Part shown: positions 8,463-16,590 of the stretch, piece after piece
Layout of the letters: every line of letters starts with the position of its first letter
How positions within the stretch are numbered: position 1 is the stretch's first letter
Source: Glycomyces lechevalierae
GTDB taxonomy: Bacteria > Actinomycetota > Actinomycetes > Mycobacteriales > Micromonosporaceae
Assembly (NCBI RefSeq): GCF_027622945.1
Contig: NZ_JAPZVQ010000021.1
Location: 1-64,000, forward strand
DNA: 64,000 nt
Reading direction: 5' to 3'
Notes under the pieces: model-generated
What the model saw: the letters and a program-made list of their open reading frames with translations, nothing else
Database searches by the model: none
Told to the model about the DNA's origin: nothing
Position numbers and translations under genes: made by a program

Positions 8463-8563
8463 CGCCTGAGGTGTGCGCCTCCTTCTCGTTCGCTACCGCT
8501 TTCGAGTGCGGCGTAACGCCTGGAGCGCGCGTCTCCTTCTCGTTCGCTACTGCTTTCGAGTGA
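8456..8563 (+). repeat. Two 54-bp tandem units covering the MFS stop codon
   Basis: Units 8456-8509 and 8510-8563 match at about 46 of 54 positions. Unit 1 contains the MFS TGA stop (8460-8462); unit 2 repeats it as TAA (8514-8516) in the same frame. Both share a CTCCTTCTCGTTCGCTAC core. Confidence 0.88.
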
Positions 8564-8572
8564 AGATCGACG

Positions 8573-8599
8573 CCCGGGCCCGGATCGGGCCCGGGTCTT
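8573..8599 (+). terminator. Terminator of the MFS gene
   Basis: Perfect 10-bp stem (arms CCCGGGCCCG and CGGGCCCGGG, loop GAT) followed by TCTTG. It partly overlaps the start of the dispersed repeat copy. Confidence 0.75.
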
Positions 8600-8690
8600 G
8601 TCGTACCCCCGCGGAACGATCGAACGGCGCGACAGTCTCTTCCCCTCCAGTGGTGGGTGGGGGCTGTGGACGGCAGATCGGCGGGACTCC
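8588..8690 (+). repeat. Dispersed intergenic repeat, copy 1 (5'-divergent)
   Basis: This segment shares the order of blocks seen at 47288-47399, 57961-58080 and 60810-60931: a CCGGGT..ACCC-type hairpin with a TTGTCG loop, a variable stretch, CTTCCCCTCCAGTGGTG, a GGGTGGGGG run and a GGACGGC block. The 5' block with TCGGGTGACA is not recognisable in this copy. It lies between the convergent MFS and LAL genes. Confidence 0.75.
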
Positions 8691-8744
8691 AGGTCGGCGG
8701 GAGGGCAACTCGATCGAGCGGAATGCAGGGCGGGTCGGGCCCGC

Positions 8745-11552
8745 CTACAGGTCCAGCTTCGCGAGCTCCGTCCGCGACGAGACGCCGAGCTTCGGGTAGG
8801 CGTTGTACAGGTGGTATCCGACCGTGCGCGGGCTGACGAACAGCTGCTCGCCGATCTGGCGGTTGGTGAGCCCGTCGGCGGCGAGGCGCACGACCTGCAG
8901 CTCCTGCGGGGTCAGCAGTTCGGCGAGGTCGGGCTTGGACTCGACGGCCGTCGAGTCGCCGGCGGCGCGCAGTTCCCCTTGGGCGCGTTGGGTCCACGGC
9001 ACGGTGCCGAGCCGCTCGAACACCTCGGTGGCCTCGCGCAGGTGCGCCCGCGCCTCGTTGATGCGCCGCACCCGCCGCAGCCATTCGCCGTACAGCAGCT
9101 CGGTGCGGGCCCGCTCGAACGGGTCGATGTCGTCGGCGCGGTGCAGCTCCACGGCCCGCGCGAAGTGCGTCCCGGCCTCGGCCTCGGTCGCGAACAGCGC
9201 CCGGCAGCGCTCGACGAGCGCCTCCCAGTAGGAGCGGCCGGTCGCGTCGGCCCAGTCGGCGAACCAGTCGAACGCCTCCTTGACCTCGGCGAGCCGCCCG
9301 GACCGGAACGCGGCCTCCACGAGCGTCGGCACCTGCATGAGCACCTCCATGGGCGTCACGCCCTCGGCGATGCGCAGCAGCCGCTCGAACGCGGCCTCGT
9401 AGCGGCCGAGCCCGAGTTCCAAGAGCCCCAACGCGGTGTCGGCCGGGATCACGGAATCCTCAGGGGCGTCCTGGATCGCGGCGGCCACGAGCTCGCGGCA
9501 GCGGCGCTCCTCGCCGCGGATCGCGGCGATCGGCAGCAGCACCCAGATGCGGCCCTGCATGAGCGCCCGGCGGTCGTTCTGCTCGTGCGCCAGCTCGATC
9601 GCGCTGGACGCGGACGCCTGCGCGTCCGCATACCGTCCATAGTGGAACTGCGTCTGGGCCTGCACGAGGAGCGCCTGCACGAGCGGGCTCAGGGCGCCGC
9701 GCTCACGGCAGGCCCGCACCTGCTCGGCCGCCGCCTGGTGCGCGGCGGGCACGTCTCCGGCGAGGAACCGCCAGCGCGCGGCCAGGACCTGGTCGAATGC
9801 CTGGAAGTCCTCATGGAGCGGCTGGTAGTAGTCGTAGAGGGAGCGCAGCGCGTCGACCGCTTCGCCGGCGGTGTCGTCGGGCTGGCGGTTGAGGCCGGCG
9901 GCGGCGCGGGCGAGGCGGCGCACCCAGGCGTTGTTGGAGCCGCCGTACTTGGAGGCGAGCCCGGACGCGTACTTCACTTTCGCGAAGTCCCCTGTCTCCC
10001 ATGCGTTCCAGACGCCGCGCAGGAGGGGGTAGCCGGTGTTCTCGTGGCCGGTGGCGGCGTAGTGCTCAGCGGAGTCCATCCACACGTCGAAGCCCTTGGA
10101 GTTGCCCGCCCAGGAGAGGATCGTGGCGCGGATGAGGGCGGTGCGGGCGAGGAGCACGTGGTCGTCGGTGAGGCGCTCGGCGGCTTCGGCGAGTTCGACG
10201 GCCTTGCCGGTCATGCCTGCGGCGTAAGCGCATTGGGCGGCCTCGGTGAGGCGGCGGGCGCGGCGGCACGGGTCGGGGGTGAAGCTCGCGGCGCGTTCGA
10301 GGGCGGCCATCTCGGCGACGCAGCCGCCGCGTTCGGCCTCATAGGACGCGATCGCCTCGAGGGCGGCGGCGGCCTTCTCGTCGAGTCCCGTTGTGGCGGC
10401 GGCGAGGTGGCGGGCGGCGCGGATGTCGCCGTCGCCGAACGCCTCGGAGAGCGCCCGGTGGGCTTCGATGCGGCGGGCTCGCGGCGCCGAGTGGTAGGCG
10501 GTGGAACGGATCAGGGGGTGGACGAACTCGATGCGGCCGCGGTGGTACCGCAGCAGGTCGTCCACTTCGGCCGGTTCGAGGTCGGCGAGGCTCGCGTCGA
10601 GTTTCGCGGCGGCCTCGGCGATCACGGCGGTCTCGCCGGTCTCCTCGGCGGCCGCGAGCAGCATGATCGTGCGGGTGCTCTCGGGGAGGGCGATGATGCG
10701 CTCGGTGAACGCCTGCTTGATGCGCGAGGTCGTGGAGTAGCGGCTGTTGGAGGTGTCGGCGCGCAGCAGCGACTCCTCGTTGTCGGCGGCGGGGAGCTCC
10801 AAGAGCGCCAAGGGGTTCCCTTCGGCCATGCGGAGGATCCAGTCGCGGCCGGTGAACGGGATCTCGTCGGCGCGCATGTCGAGGATCGCCTGGGAGGCGT
10901 CGAGGTCGAGCGGGCCGAGGGTGAGCTCGGGGATGCCGGGGGCGGGGAAGTCGGGGGCGAAGCCGTCGCGCACGACGAGGACCATCGTGATCGACTCGGT
11001 CGAGAGTCGCCTGGCGGCGAACAGGAGTGCGTTCGTGGAGTCGCGGTCGAGCCAGTGGGCGTCGTCGATGACGACGTACACGGGCTGCTTCGCGGAGGCG
11101 TCCACGAGGAGGTTCAGGAGCGCGAGGCCGACCTGGAGGGAGTGGGCGCGGCCGGTGCCGTCGCCCATGCCGAGGGCGGTGCGCAGGGCTTCGGCCTGGG
11201 CCGCGGGGAGGCGGTCGATGCGGTCGAGCAGCGGGTGGAGCAGCATCTGCAGTCCCGCGTACGACCAGGTGTGCTCGGCTTCGACGCCGAGGGTGCGCAG
11301 GACGGTGAAGCCTTCGGCGCGGGGGATGACGGCGTCGACGATCGCGGATTTGCCGATCCCCGGTTCGCCGCGGACGACGAGCGCGCCGCCGTGGCCGACG
11401 CGGGCGCCGTCGAGGAGGGCCTGGATCGAGTCGAGTTCGGCGTCGCGGCCGTACAGGACCGGGCGGTCGGCGTGGTCCGCCTCGTCCAGGAGCGCGGGGG
11501 CTCCCGGGAGGGCGTCCTGGCGCGCGCGCGTGGTCGGGGCGATCGGTTTCAC
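8745..11552 (-). CDS. Large ATP-binding LuxR-family (LAL) regulator 2
   Basis: 935 residues from the GTG at 11552, which has GGAG 5 nt upstream; an in-frame ATG at 11618 has no ribosome binding site. Walker A GEPGIGKS is at 62-69, a Walker B-like VYVVIDDAHWLD strand follows near residue 165, then a long helical middle and a C-terminal LuxR HTH (LTPQELQVVRLAADGLTNRQ, SPRTVGYHLYNAYPKLG). It is paralogous to LAL regulator 1 and ends TELAKLDL, but without the tail repeats. Neighbours are the MFS gene (convergent) and a half-size MFS-like gene (divergent). The inducer and regulon are unknown. Confidence 0.9.
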   Translation of the reverse strand: MKPIAPTTRARQDALPGAPALLDEADHADRPVLYGRDAELDSIQALLDGARVGHGGALVVRGEPGIGKSAIVDAVIPRAEGFTVLRTLGVEAEHTWSYAGLQMLLHPLLDRIDRLPAAQAEALRTALGMGDGTGRAHSLQVGLALLNLLVDASAKQPVYVVIDDAHWLDRDSTNALLFAARRLSTESITMVLVVRDGFAPDFPAPGIPELTLGPLDLDASQAILDMRADEIPFTGRDWILRMAEGNPLALLELPAADNEESLLRADTSNSRYSTTSRIKQAFTERIIALPESTRTIMLLAAAEETGETAVIAEAAAKLDASLADLEPAEVDDLLRYHRGRIEFVHPLIRSTAYHSAPRARRIEAHRALSEAFGDGDIRAARHLAAATTGLDEKAAAALEAIASYEAERGGCVAEMAALERAASFTPDPCRRARRLTEAAQCAYAAGMTGKAVELAEAAERLTDDHVLLARTALIRATILSWAGNSKGFDVWMDSAEHYAATGHENTGYPLLRGVWNAWETGDFAKVKYASGLASKYGGSNNAWVRRLARAAAGLNRQPDDTAGEAVDALRSLYDYYQPLHEDFQAFDQVLAARWRFLAGDVPAAHQAAAEQVRACRERGALSPLVQALLVQAQTQFHYGRYADAQASASSAIELAHEQNDRRALMQGRIWVLLPIAAIRGEERRCRELVAAAIQDAPEDSVIPADTALGLLELGLGRYEAAFERLLRIAEGVTPMEVLMQVPTLVEAAFRSGRLAEVKEAFDWFADWADATGRSYWEALVERCRALFATEAEAGTHFARAVELHRADDIDPFERARTELLYGEWLRRVRRINEARAHLREATEVFERLGTVPWTQRAQGELRAAGDSTAVESKPDLAELLTPQELQVVRLAADGLTNRQIGEQLFVSPRTVGYHLYNAYPKLGVSSRTELAKLDL

Positions 11553-11740
11553 GGCGGCTCCATCCTCAGGACGACCGGGGACCCCTCCAGGGTAGCCACG
11601 GGCCACGACAGTTCGCATCTGTCATTCGACTGGGGTCGACTGGGGCGGCCGCCACCTGGTAGAACGCGCGCGCCGACCGGGTTCGGTTCCCGGTAGCCGG
11701 GGCCAGTCGTCCGACCGGGGCGCATCGCCGGAACCGGCCG

Positions 11741-11746
11741 TAGCGT
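11741..11746 (+). promoter_or_regulatory. -10 hexamer of leaderless transcript
   Basis: TAGCGT lies 7 nt upstream of the ATG at 11754; no Shine-Dalgarno sequence is present. Confidence 0.5.
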
Positions 11747-11753
11747 CATCGGC

Positions 11754-12389
11754 ATGACCGCAGTGATTCCGACCCGGACGCCAAGGGGCGCAACGCCGAA
11801 GCAGGGCACCCTCCGCTGGGCGCCGGCGCTTTGGGCGGCCTACGCGCAGGCCGTGGCCTTCGCCGCCGCCGCTGTGACGGCCTTCCTGGTCACCGACATC
11901 GCCGCCGAGTTCCAGGCCTCGCCGGGGACGCGGCTGTGGCCGCTCGGCGCCTTCGCCCTCGGCCTCGTCGTCGCGGCGAACACGACCCGCCGCACCGGCG
12001 CCCTCGGCCGCGCCCGCTACACCGGCGCGATCGCCTTGGGCGCGTTGGCACTCGGTGCCACCGCCCTGGCCCTTGCACCTGCTTTCGGCTTCGCGATCGG
12101 CGCGGCCGGCGCGTTCGGCGTCGCCGTCGGCACCGCGATCGCCCTCTCGGGCCGGGTCCTGACGGCGGCCGAGATCGGCGACGGCTCGGCCTCGGTCGCG
12201 CTCTCGGCGGCGGCCCTCCTGACCGGCATCGCGGCGGGGGTGGGCGCCCTCTTCGCGGCGCCGCTCTACGGCTGGCGCGGGGTGCTCGGCCTCGTCGTGG
12301 TCGCGGCGGTGCTGGCGGCGTGGAAGTTCGCGGAATATGTCCCGGATGATGACGCCGCGTTAAGAGAATGTGACGTGAGATTCGTCTGA
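11754..12389 (+). CDS. Half-size (six-helix) MFS-like membrane protein
   Basis: 211 residues. It reads like the N-terminal half of an MFS carrier: LWAAYAQAVAFAAAAVTAFLV as helix 1, a charged loop, and about five more helices ending GWRGVLGLVVVAAVLAAW, which matches the end of helix 6 in drug-type MFS proteins. Full-length carriers are about 400-480 residues. The second half is absent and the following 340 bp contain no matching frame, so this is either a truncated carrier or a small protein of its own. Motif A is not obvious. It is divergent from LAL regulator 2 and may be under its control. Confidence 0.65.
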   Translation: MTAVIPTRTPRGATPKQGTLRWAPALWAAYAQAVAFAAAAVTAFLVTDIAAEFQASPGTRLWPLGAFALGLVVAANTTRRTGALGRARYTGAIALGALALGATALALAPAFGFAIGAAGAFGVAVGTAIALSGRVLTAAEIGDGSASVALSAAALLTGIAAGVGALFAAPLYGWRGVLGLVVVAAVLAAWKFAEYVPDDDAALRECDVRFV

Positions 12390-12733
12390 GTTTCCCTTAT
12401 GCACATGGGAACTCTGAGGTTTCGATGTCACGATGAGTCCGTCCGGGTATTCGGAGGTTTTACCCGGCACGCGGGCACCGGCCGTCCTGTGGCGGTGTCC
12501 GAACACAGAAGGCCCCGGGGAGGTTCGAGACCCCGGGGCCTTCGCCATGTCCCCGGACTCTTCGCCTGTGCTGTGCCGCAGGATCCTGAGCATTCACAGC
12601 CCTCAGCCCCGCGGCCCAAGACCGCCCGCGATGGCTTCAGAACGCCACCTCCGACGCACCGAACCGCAGCTCTCGGCCCTGCCATTGCCCGCGCCCACTT
12701 CCTGAAGGCGACTTCAGGCGGCTTTAGCCTGGC
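12390..12733. other. Intergenic stretch without a supported gene
   Basis: Between the half-size MFS gene and the HMG-CoA lyase gene. Apart from the terminator at 12509-12542 I see no gene. Open frames on both strands lack ribosome binding sites, and the local base use is less biased than in the neighbouring genes. Confidence 0.5.
12509..12542. terminator. Bidirectional hairpin terminator
   Basis: A 12-bp perfect stem (arms AAGGCCCCGGGG and CCCCGGGGCCTT) around a 10-nt loop, followed by TTCG. It can serve the upstream plus-strand gene. Confidence 0.75.
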
Positions 12734-13651
12734 TTAAGGTTTCGGCGTCAGACTCGTCCTAGGTCCGGCACGAAGGACGCCGGACTCGAGCGGACGGCCC
12801 ACGATCTCTTGGGCGAGTTCGGCAGTGCGGATGAGGGCATCCAGATCCACACCGGTCTCCACACCCATGTCGTGGAGCATGTGGACCACTTCCTCGGTCG
12901 CCACATTGCCGGAAGCGCCCGGAGCGAACGGGCAGCCGCCGATCCCGCCGACGCTGGCGTCGAACTCCACGACGCCGCGGTCGAGAGCAGTGAGGAGGTT
13001 TGCCAGGGCGGTCCCCCGGGTGTCGTGGAAGTGCATGAGCATCGGCAGCGAAGTGCCGACACCACCTTGAACTGCGTCGAGCAGTTCCGTGACGCGGCGA
13101 GGGGTCCCCATACCGGTGGTGTCGCCGAACGCGACTCGACCGGCCCCCGCGGCCTCGGCCGCCTCGACGATCCGGGCGACCTTCGCGGGAGCGATGTCGC
13201 CTTCAAAGGGGCAGCCGAAGCTCGTGGCGATGATGACCTCGATCGAGGCCAGGTGCTCGCGCGCCAGGCTGCAGATGTCGGGCAGCTCGGCGAGCGACTC
13301 GGCCACGCTGCGCCCGATGTTGGCGCGGTTGTGGGTCTCCGAGGCCGAGACGACGACTTCGACGGCGGAGAACCCGGCGTCGAGGGCCCGCTCGACGCCG
13401 CGGCGATTCGGGGCGAGGGCGCTGTAGCGGATGCCGGAGTGCTTCTCGACGGCCGCCCACACCTCGGCGGCGTCGGCCATCTGCGGCACGGCCTTCGGAC
13501 TGACGAAGCTGACCGCCTCGATCCGGGACAGGCCGGTGCGCGACAGCGCGTCGATGAGCCGGATCTTGTCCGCGGTCGGCACAGGAGGCTCGTTCTGCAG
13601 GCCGTCGCGAGGGGCGACCTCACGCAGTGAGACCCGATCGGGCTGGTGCAT
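12734..13651 (-). CDS. mvaB: Hydroxymethylglutaryl-CoA lyase
   Basis: 305 residues, the usual length. It cleaves HMG-CoA to acetyl-CoA and acetoacetate, typically in leucine and branched acyl-CoA breakdown. The family signatures are all present: LREVAPRDGLQNE at the N terminus (catalytic Arg and metal Asp), MHFHDTRG (metal His pair) and the VGGIGGCPFAPGASGN loop with the flexible-loop Cys. GGAGG precedes the ATG at 13651. No other leucine-degradation gene (acyl-CoA dehydrogenase, carboxylase) is adjacent in the window, so the operon context is missing. A TetR-family gene lies upstream on the same strand beyond a repeat-rich gap. Confidence 0.93.
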   Translation of the reverse strand: MHQPDRVSLREVAPRDGLQNEPPVPTADKIRLIDALSRTGLSRIEAVSFVSPKAVPQMADAAEVWAAVEKHSGIRYSALAPNRRGVERALDAGFSAVEVVVSASETHNRANIGRSVAESLAELPDICSLAREHLASIEVIIATSFGCPFEGDIAPAKVARIVEAAEAAGAGRVAFGDTTGMGTPRRVTELLDAVQGGVGTSLPMLMHFHDTRGTALANLLTALDRGVVEFDASVGGIGGCPFAPGASGNVATEEVVHMLHDMGVETGVDLDALIRTAELAQEIVGRPLESGVLRAGPRTSLTPKP

Positions 13652-13924
13652 TGCTCACGCCTCCCCGTGGCCGCGACCTGTTGCGGCCCACCAGCCCATG
13701 CTAACCCCCGATCCCGAAATACGGGACGGACGCCAACATGAAAGGAGGTCCCGACCCGACCGCCGAGCGACAAAGCCCGGCAATCAGACCAAGCGCCGCA
13801 ACACACGCAGCCGATCTCCAACACGGCCGCGAGCCAGCGAGCGCACACGCGAACAACGGTGGTGGTGAGCGGGCGGGTGGGGTGGGGGGCGGGGGGGGAG
13901 GGGCCCCAAGGCCCGCGCGCGGAC

Positions 13925-14100
13925 GGCCGGGATCAAGCCAGTGTGGTGGGGCCAGGGTGGAGGGGCCCGCAGGCGGCTGGCCGGATCGAGCCAGTGCGGC
14001 AGGGCCAGGCGGGAGGGCCCCCGCAGGCGGCTGGCCGGATCGAGCCAGTGCGGCAGGGCCAGGCGGGAGGGCCCCCGCAGGCGGCTGGCCGGATCGAGCA
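13925..14100. repeat. 54-bp minisatellite, three full units plus a partial unit
   Basis: Units at 13925-13978 (diverged), 13979-14032 and 14033-14086 (identical to each other), then a partial unit 14087-14100. The unit begins GGCCGGATCGAGCCAGTGCG and ends CGCAGGCGGCT. It sits in a 500-bp gap (13652-14151) between mvaB and the TetR gene; the rest of that gap shows G-rich runs near 13870-13905 and no supported gene. The unit is a multiple of three and stays open in several frames on both strands, but none has a good start context. Confidence 0.92.
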
Positions 14101-14151
14101 GCGAAGGCTGGCTCTGCGCGAGCACCCGTGGGCAACCGCCCAACAAGGCGG

Positions 14152-14739
14152 CTAGCCGGGGTCGAGGGCCCGCAGCGCTGCCGCTCGCAGCAAGGCGGCG
14201 GTCTCGTCGGCGCTGACCTCGTCACCCAGGGAGAGGTACGGCGTCGAGTTCATGAGGCCGAAGGCGCCGTGCGCGAGGACGCGCGCCTGCTCGGGTTGGA
14301 GGCCGGGCCGGAGGCGGCACAGGACGCCCACCCACTCCTCGACGTACACGCGCTGGAGCTTGCGCACCTGCCGGCGCGGCTCCTCGGGCAGCCGGTCGAG
14401 CTCGTGCAAGTGCAGGATGACGATCTCCGGCGAGTCGATCACGACCTCGAGATGGAAGTCGACCAGCGCCTCGAGCGCGGCCTGCGGGTCCTCCGAGTGC
14501 AGCGACGCCCAATGCCGCCCGCCCGCGAGCAGCCGCTCCGAGACGGGGATGAGCGCGTCCGCGAGCATCTGCTCCTTGCCGCCCTTGAAGTGGTGGTAGA
14601 GCGCCGGCCCGGTGATGGAGGCGGCCGCGCCGATGTCGTCCATCGATACGCCGTGGTATCCGTGCTTGGCGAGCAGCTTGACGGCCACATCGAGGATCTC
14701 GCGGCGGCGCTTGGAACCGCCCCTGTTATCGCCATTCAT
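14152..14739 (-). CDS. TetR-family transcriptional regulator
   Basis: 195 residues. The N-terminal HTH (about residues 10-57) has the typical REILDVAVKLLAKHGYHGVSMDDIGAAA and ITGPALYHHFKGGKEQM run. The C-terminal part (80-190) is a helical ligand-binding domain. ATG at 14739 has GAGGTG upstream; an earlier in-frame start at 14796 lacks one. TetR proteins next to acyl-CoA genes often sense acyl-CoA esters, and mvaB lies downstream on the same strand, but the 500-bp repeat-rich gap makes a link uncertain. Confidence 0.9.
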   Translation of the reverse strand: MNGDNRGGSKRRREILDVAVKLLAKHGYHGVSMDDIGAAASITGPALYHHFKGGKEQMLADALIPVSERLLAGGRHWASLHSEDPQAALEALVDFHLEVVIDSPEIVILHLHELDRLPEEPRRQVRKLQRVYVEEWVGVLCRLRPGLQPEQARVLAHGAFGLMNSTPYLSLGDEVSADETAALLRAAALRALDPG

Positions 14740-14983
14740 GTCCACCTCGATGAGGCTACTCGCGCGTACTCGCCCGAGCAGGGAGCAAAAGCCCACTTTC
14801 GGGCTGGGCGCAAGGTGTGAATCGCGTCCGGACGCGGGTCGGCCGCACCCCGTTCCCGGAGTGCGGCCGACGTGTCGAGCAGTGGCAGACCTGTGTGCGA
14901 GGCCCCGCTGACGCGGTGCTTCGCCTTGCCGCCGTTGGAGAACCGCTACGAGAGACCAGACACATCGCCTCCCGGGGCGGCCC

Positions 14984-15853
14984 CTACGGCTCGTTCGGCG
15001 GCATCGGACGCTCGGTCTCGATCCCGGACCCGGCGCTCGTCCCGTGCGGCCGCGCGCCTTCGGCCATCGCGCCGCCTCTGGCGCCCGCCTCGCCCATCGT
15101 GCCCGCCGCCGGGGCCTGGGTGTCGGCGGCCTTGCCGTACCGGCCGGAGCTGTACGTCTGCGACATCGACGCGGTCGCGTCGCCGCCCATGTCGGTCTTC
15201 ATCTTCGTGGCCTCGTTCTCGACGGTGCCGAGCATCCGCTCCCAGCGCTGGCGCATCGGCCCGACGAGGCCGCCGCCCACGCCGACGATCGTCACGCCGG
15301 CGATGATCGCGAGCACGGTCCACATGATCGGCGTGGTCACCGTCGTGGCGATGCCGACCTGGCCGAACGCGGCCACCGCGCCGAAGAACACGATCGCGAC
15401 CTGGCAGATGCGCGCCACGGTGTTGCCGTAGCTCGCTCTGCTGAGCGTGCCGCTGACCAGCCCGTACACGGCGTTGGCGATCGCGAAGGCGACCACGACG
15501 ATGATGAGCGCGATGAACAGCTGCGGCAGCCATGCCACGATCTGGTTGAGCAGGGTCGAGACCGGGTTGTTCCCGAACGCCCCGAACGCGAGCTGCAGGG
15601 TGAACAGCAGCAGCGCGTAGTACACGAGTCTGCCGAGCAGGTCGCTCAGCTCGAATCTGCCGGTGTAGCGGCGCAGCCCGGATCGCTCGCCGGCCCTGTC
15701 GAGGCCGACCTTGTTGAGCAGCTTGCCGACGAGTTTGCCGATCCACTTGGCGACGATCCAGCCGATGACGAGGATGGCCAGGAACGCCAGTGCGCGCGGC
15801 AGAAACTCGACGACGTTGTCCACCATGTTCTGGAAGCTCTGCGAGATGTCCAT
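14984..15853 (-). CDS. Small mechanosensitive-channel-like membrane protein (CmpX/TM-helix repeat type)
   Basis: 289 residues with about five membrane helices: 17-40, 70-95, 105-130, 145-170 and 178-200. The pattern FLPRALAFLAILVIGWIVAKWIGKLVGKLLNKVGLD is the conserved TM-helix repeat of the CmpX/MscS-related family, and an LSRASYGNTVARI segment and a Gly-rich GVGGGLVGPM end follow. The C-terminal 85 residues are a soluble, Ala/Gly/Met-rich low-complexity tail. The inferred role is in envelope stress or osmotic protection. The gene stands alone and is followed by dcd upstream on the same strand. Confidence 0.8.
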   Translation of the reverse strand: MDISQSFQNMVDNVVEFLPRALAFLAILVIGWIVAKWIGKLVGKLLNKVGLDRAGERSGLRRYTGRFELSDLLGRLVYYALLLFTLQLAFGAFGNNPVSTLLNQIVAWLPQLFIALIIVVVAFAIANAVYGLVSGTLSRASYGNTVARICQVAIVFFGAVAAFGQVGIATTVTTPIMWTVLAIIAGVTIVGVGGGLVGPMRQRWERMLGTVENEATKMKTDMGGDATASMSQTYSSGRYGKAADTQAPAAGTMGEAGARGGAMAEGARPHGTSAGSGIETERPMPPNEP

Positions 15854-15952
15854 CCCCGCAGGTTAAGCCGGTGAACATCCCGATTCTGGCGGTTTGCGCG
15901 AGAAACACCGGACACCGGTGTAACTCGAAACGCCCATTGCGGACATCGTGCC

Positions 15953-16528
15953 CTACGTGGGCCAAGTGCGCCAGTGCATCCAGGATTTCGACGGGGTCGG
16001 CCCGCGCTGGTCCTGGTAGCGGGAGAAGTTCGCGCCGGCGCCGTACGGGTGCTCGGCGGGGCTGGTGAGCCGGAAGACGCAGAGCTGCCCGATCTTCATG
16101 CCCGGCCAGAGGGTGATGGGCAGGTTCGCGACGTTGGAGAGCTCGAGGGTGACGTGCCCGGAGAAGCCCGGGTCGATGAACCCGGCGGTGGAGTGGGTGA
16201 GCAGGCCGAGGCGGCCGAGGCTGGACTTGCCTTCGAGGCGCGCGGCGAGGTCGGCGGGGAGGGTGATGACCTCGAGCGTGGAGGCGAGCACGAACTCGCC
16301 GGGGTGGAGCACGAACGGCTCGTCGTCGGCGACCTCGACGGCGGAGGTGAGGTCGTCCTGCTGCTTCGAGGGGTCGATGTGGGTGTACTTCTGGTTGTTG
16401 AAGACCCTGAAGCGGCGGTCGAGGCGCACGTCGATGCTGGAGGGCTGCACGAGTTCGTCTTCGAACGGCTGGATGCCGAGGCGGTCGTTCTTGACGGCAT
16501 CGAGGATGTCGCGGTCGCTAAGCAGCAT
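15953..16528 (-). CDS. dcd: dCTP deaminase (probably bifunctional, dUMP-forming)
   Basis: 191 residues, the family length. It supplies dUMP for thymidylate synthesis by deaminating dCTP, and in actinobacterial forms also hydrolyses dUTP. Signatures are [12 protein letters not shown] at the start, the [27 protein letters not shown] active-site region and the TLELSN strand with the catalytic Glu. ATG at 16528. The C terminus is slightly atypical (ends [10 protein letters not shown]). It is followed upstream by the GT-C gene on the same strand with a 62-bp gap. Confidence 0.95.
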   Translation of the reverse strand: MLLSDRDILDAVKNDRLGIQPFEDELVQPSSIDVRLDRRFRVFNNQKYTHIDPSKQQDDLTSAVEVADDEPFVLHPGEFVLASTLEVITLPADLAARLEGKSSLGRLGLLTHSTAGFIDPGFSGHVTLELSNVANLPITLWPGMKIGQLCVFRLTSPAEHPYGAGANFSRYQDQRGPTPSKSWMHWRTWPT

Positions 16529-16590
16529 GCGCTCAGGTTAGTGCCCGGCCCGAAGACGCAGCTCAACGGGCTCGGTAAGGCGTGCGCGGC

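Noticed and set aside
8598-11696. An open frame of 1032 codons antisense to LAL regulator 2
   Set aside because: Same reason; the mirror situation at both paralogues follows from their shared codon use.
12509-12542. T-loop-like GGTTCGAGACCCC suggesting a tRNA
   Set aside because: It is the loop and one arm of a perfect terminator hairpin; no acceptor or anticodon stem can be formed.
13925-14100. Possible CRISPR array
   Set aside because: The 54-bp units are directly adjacent without spacers, and no cas genes are present.
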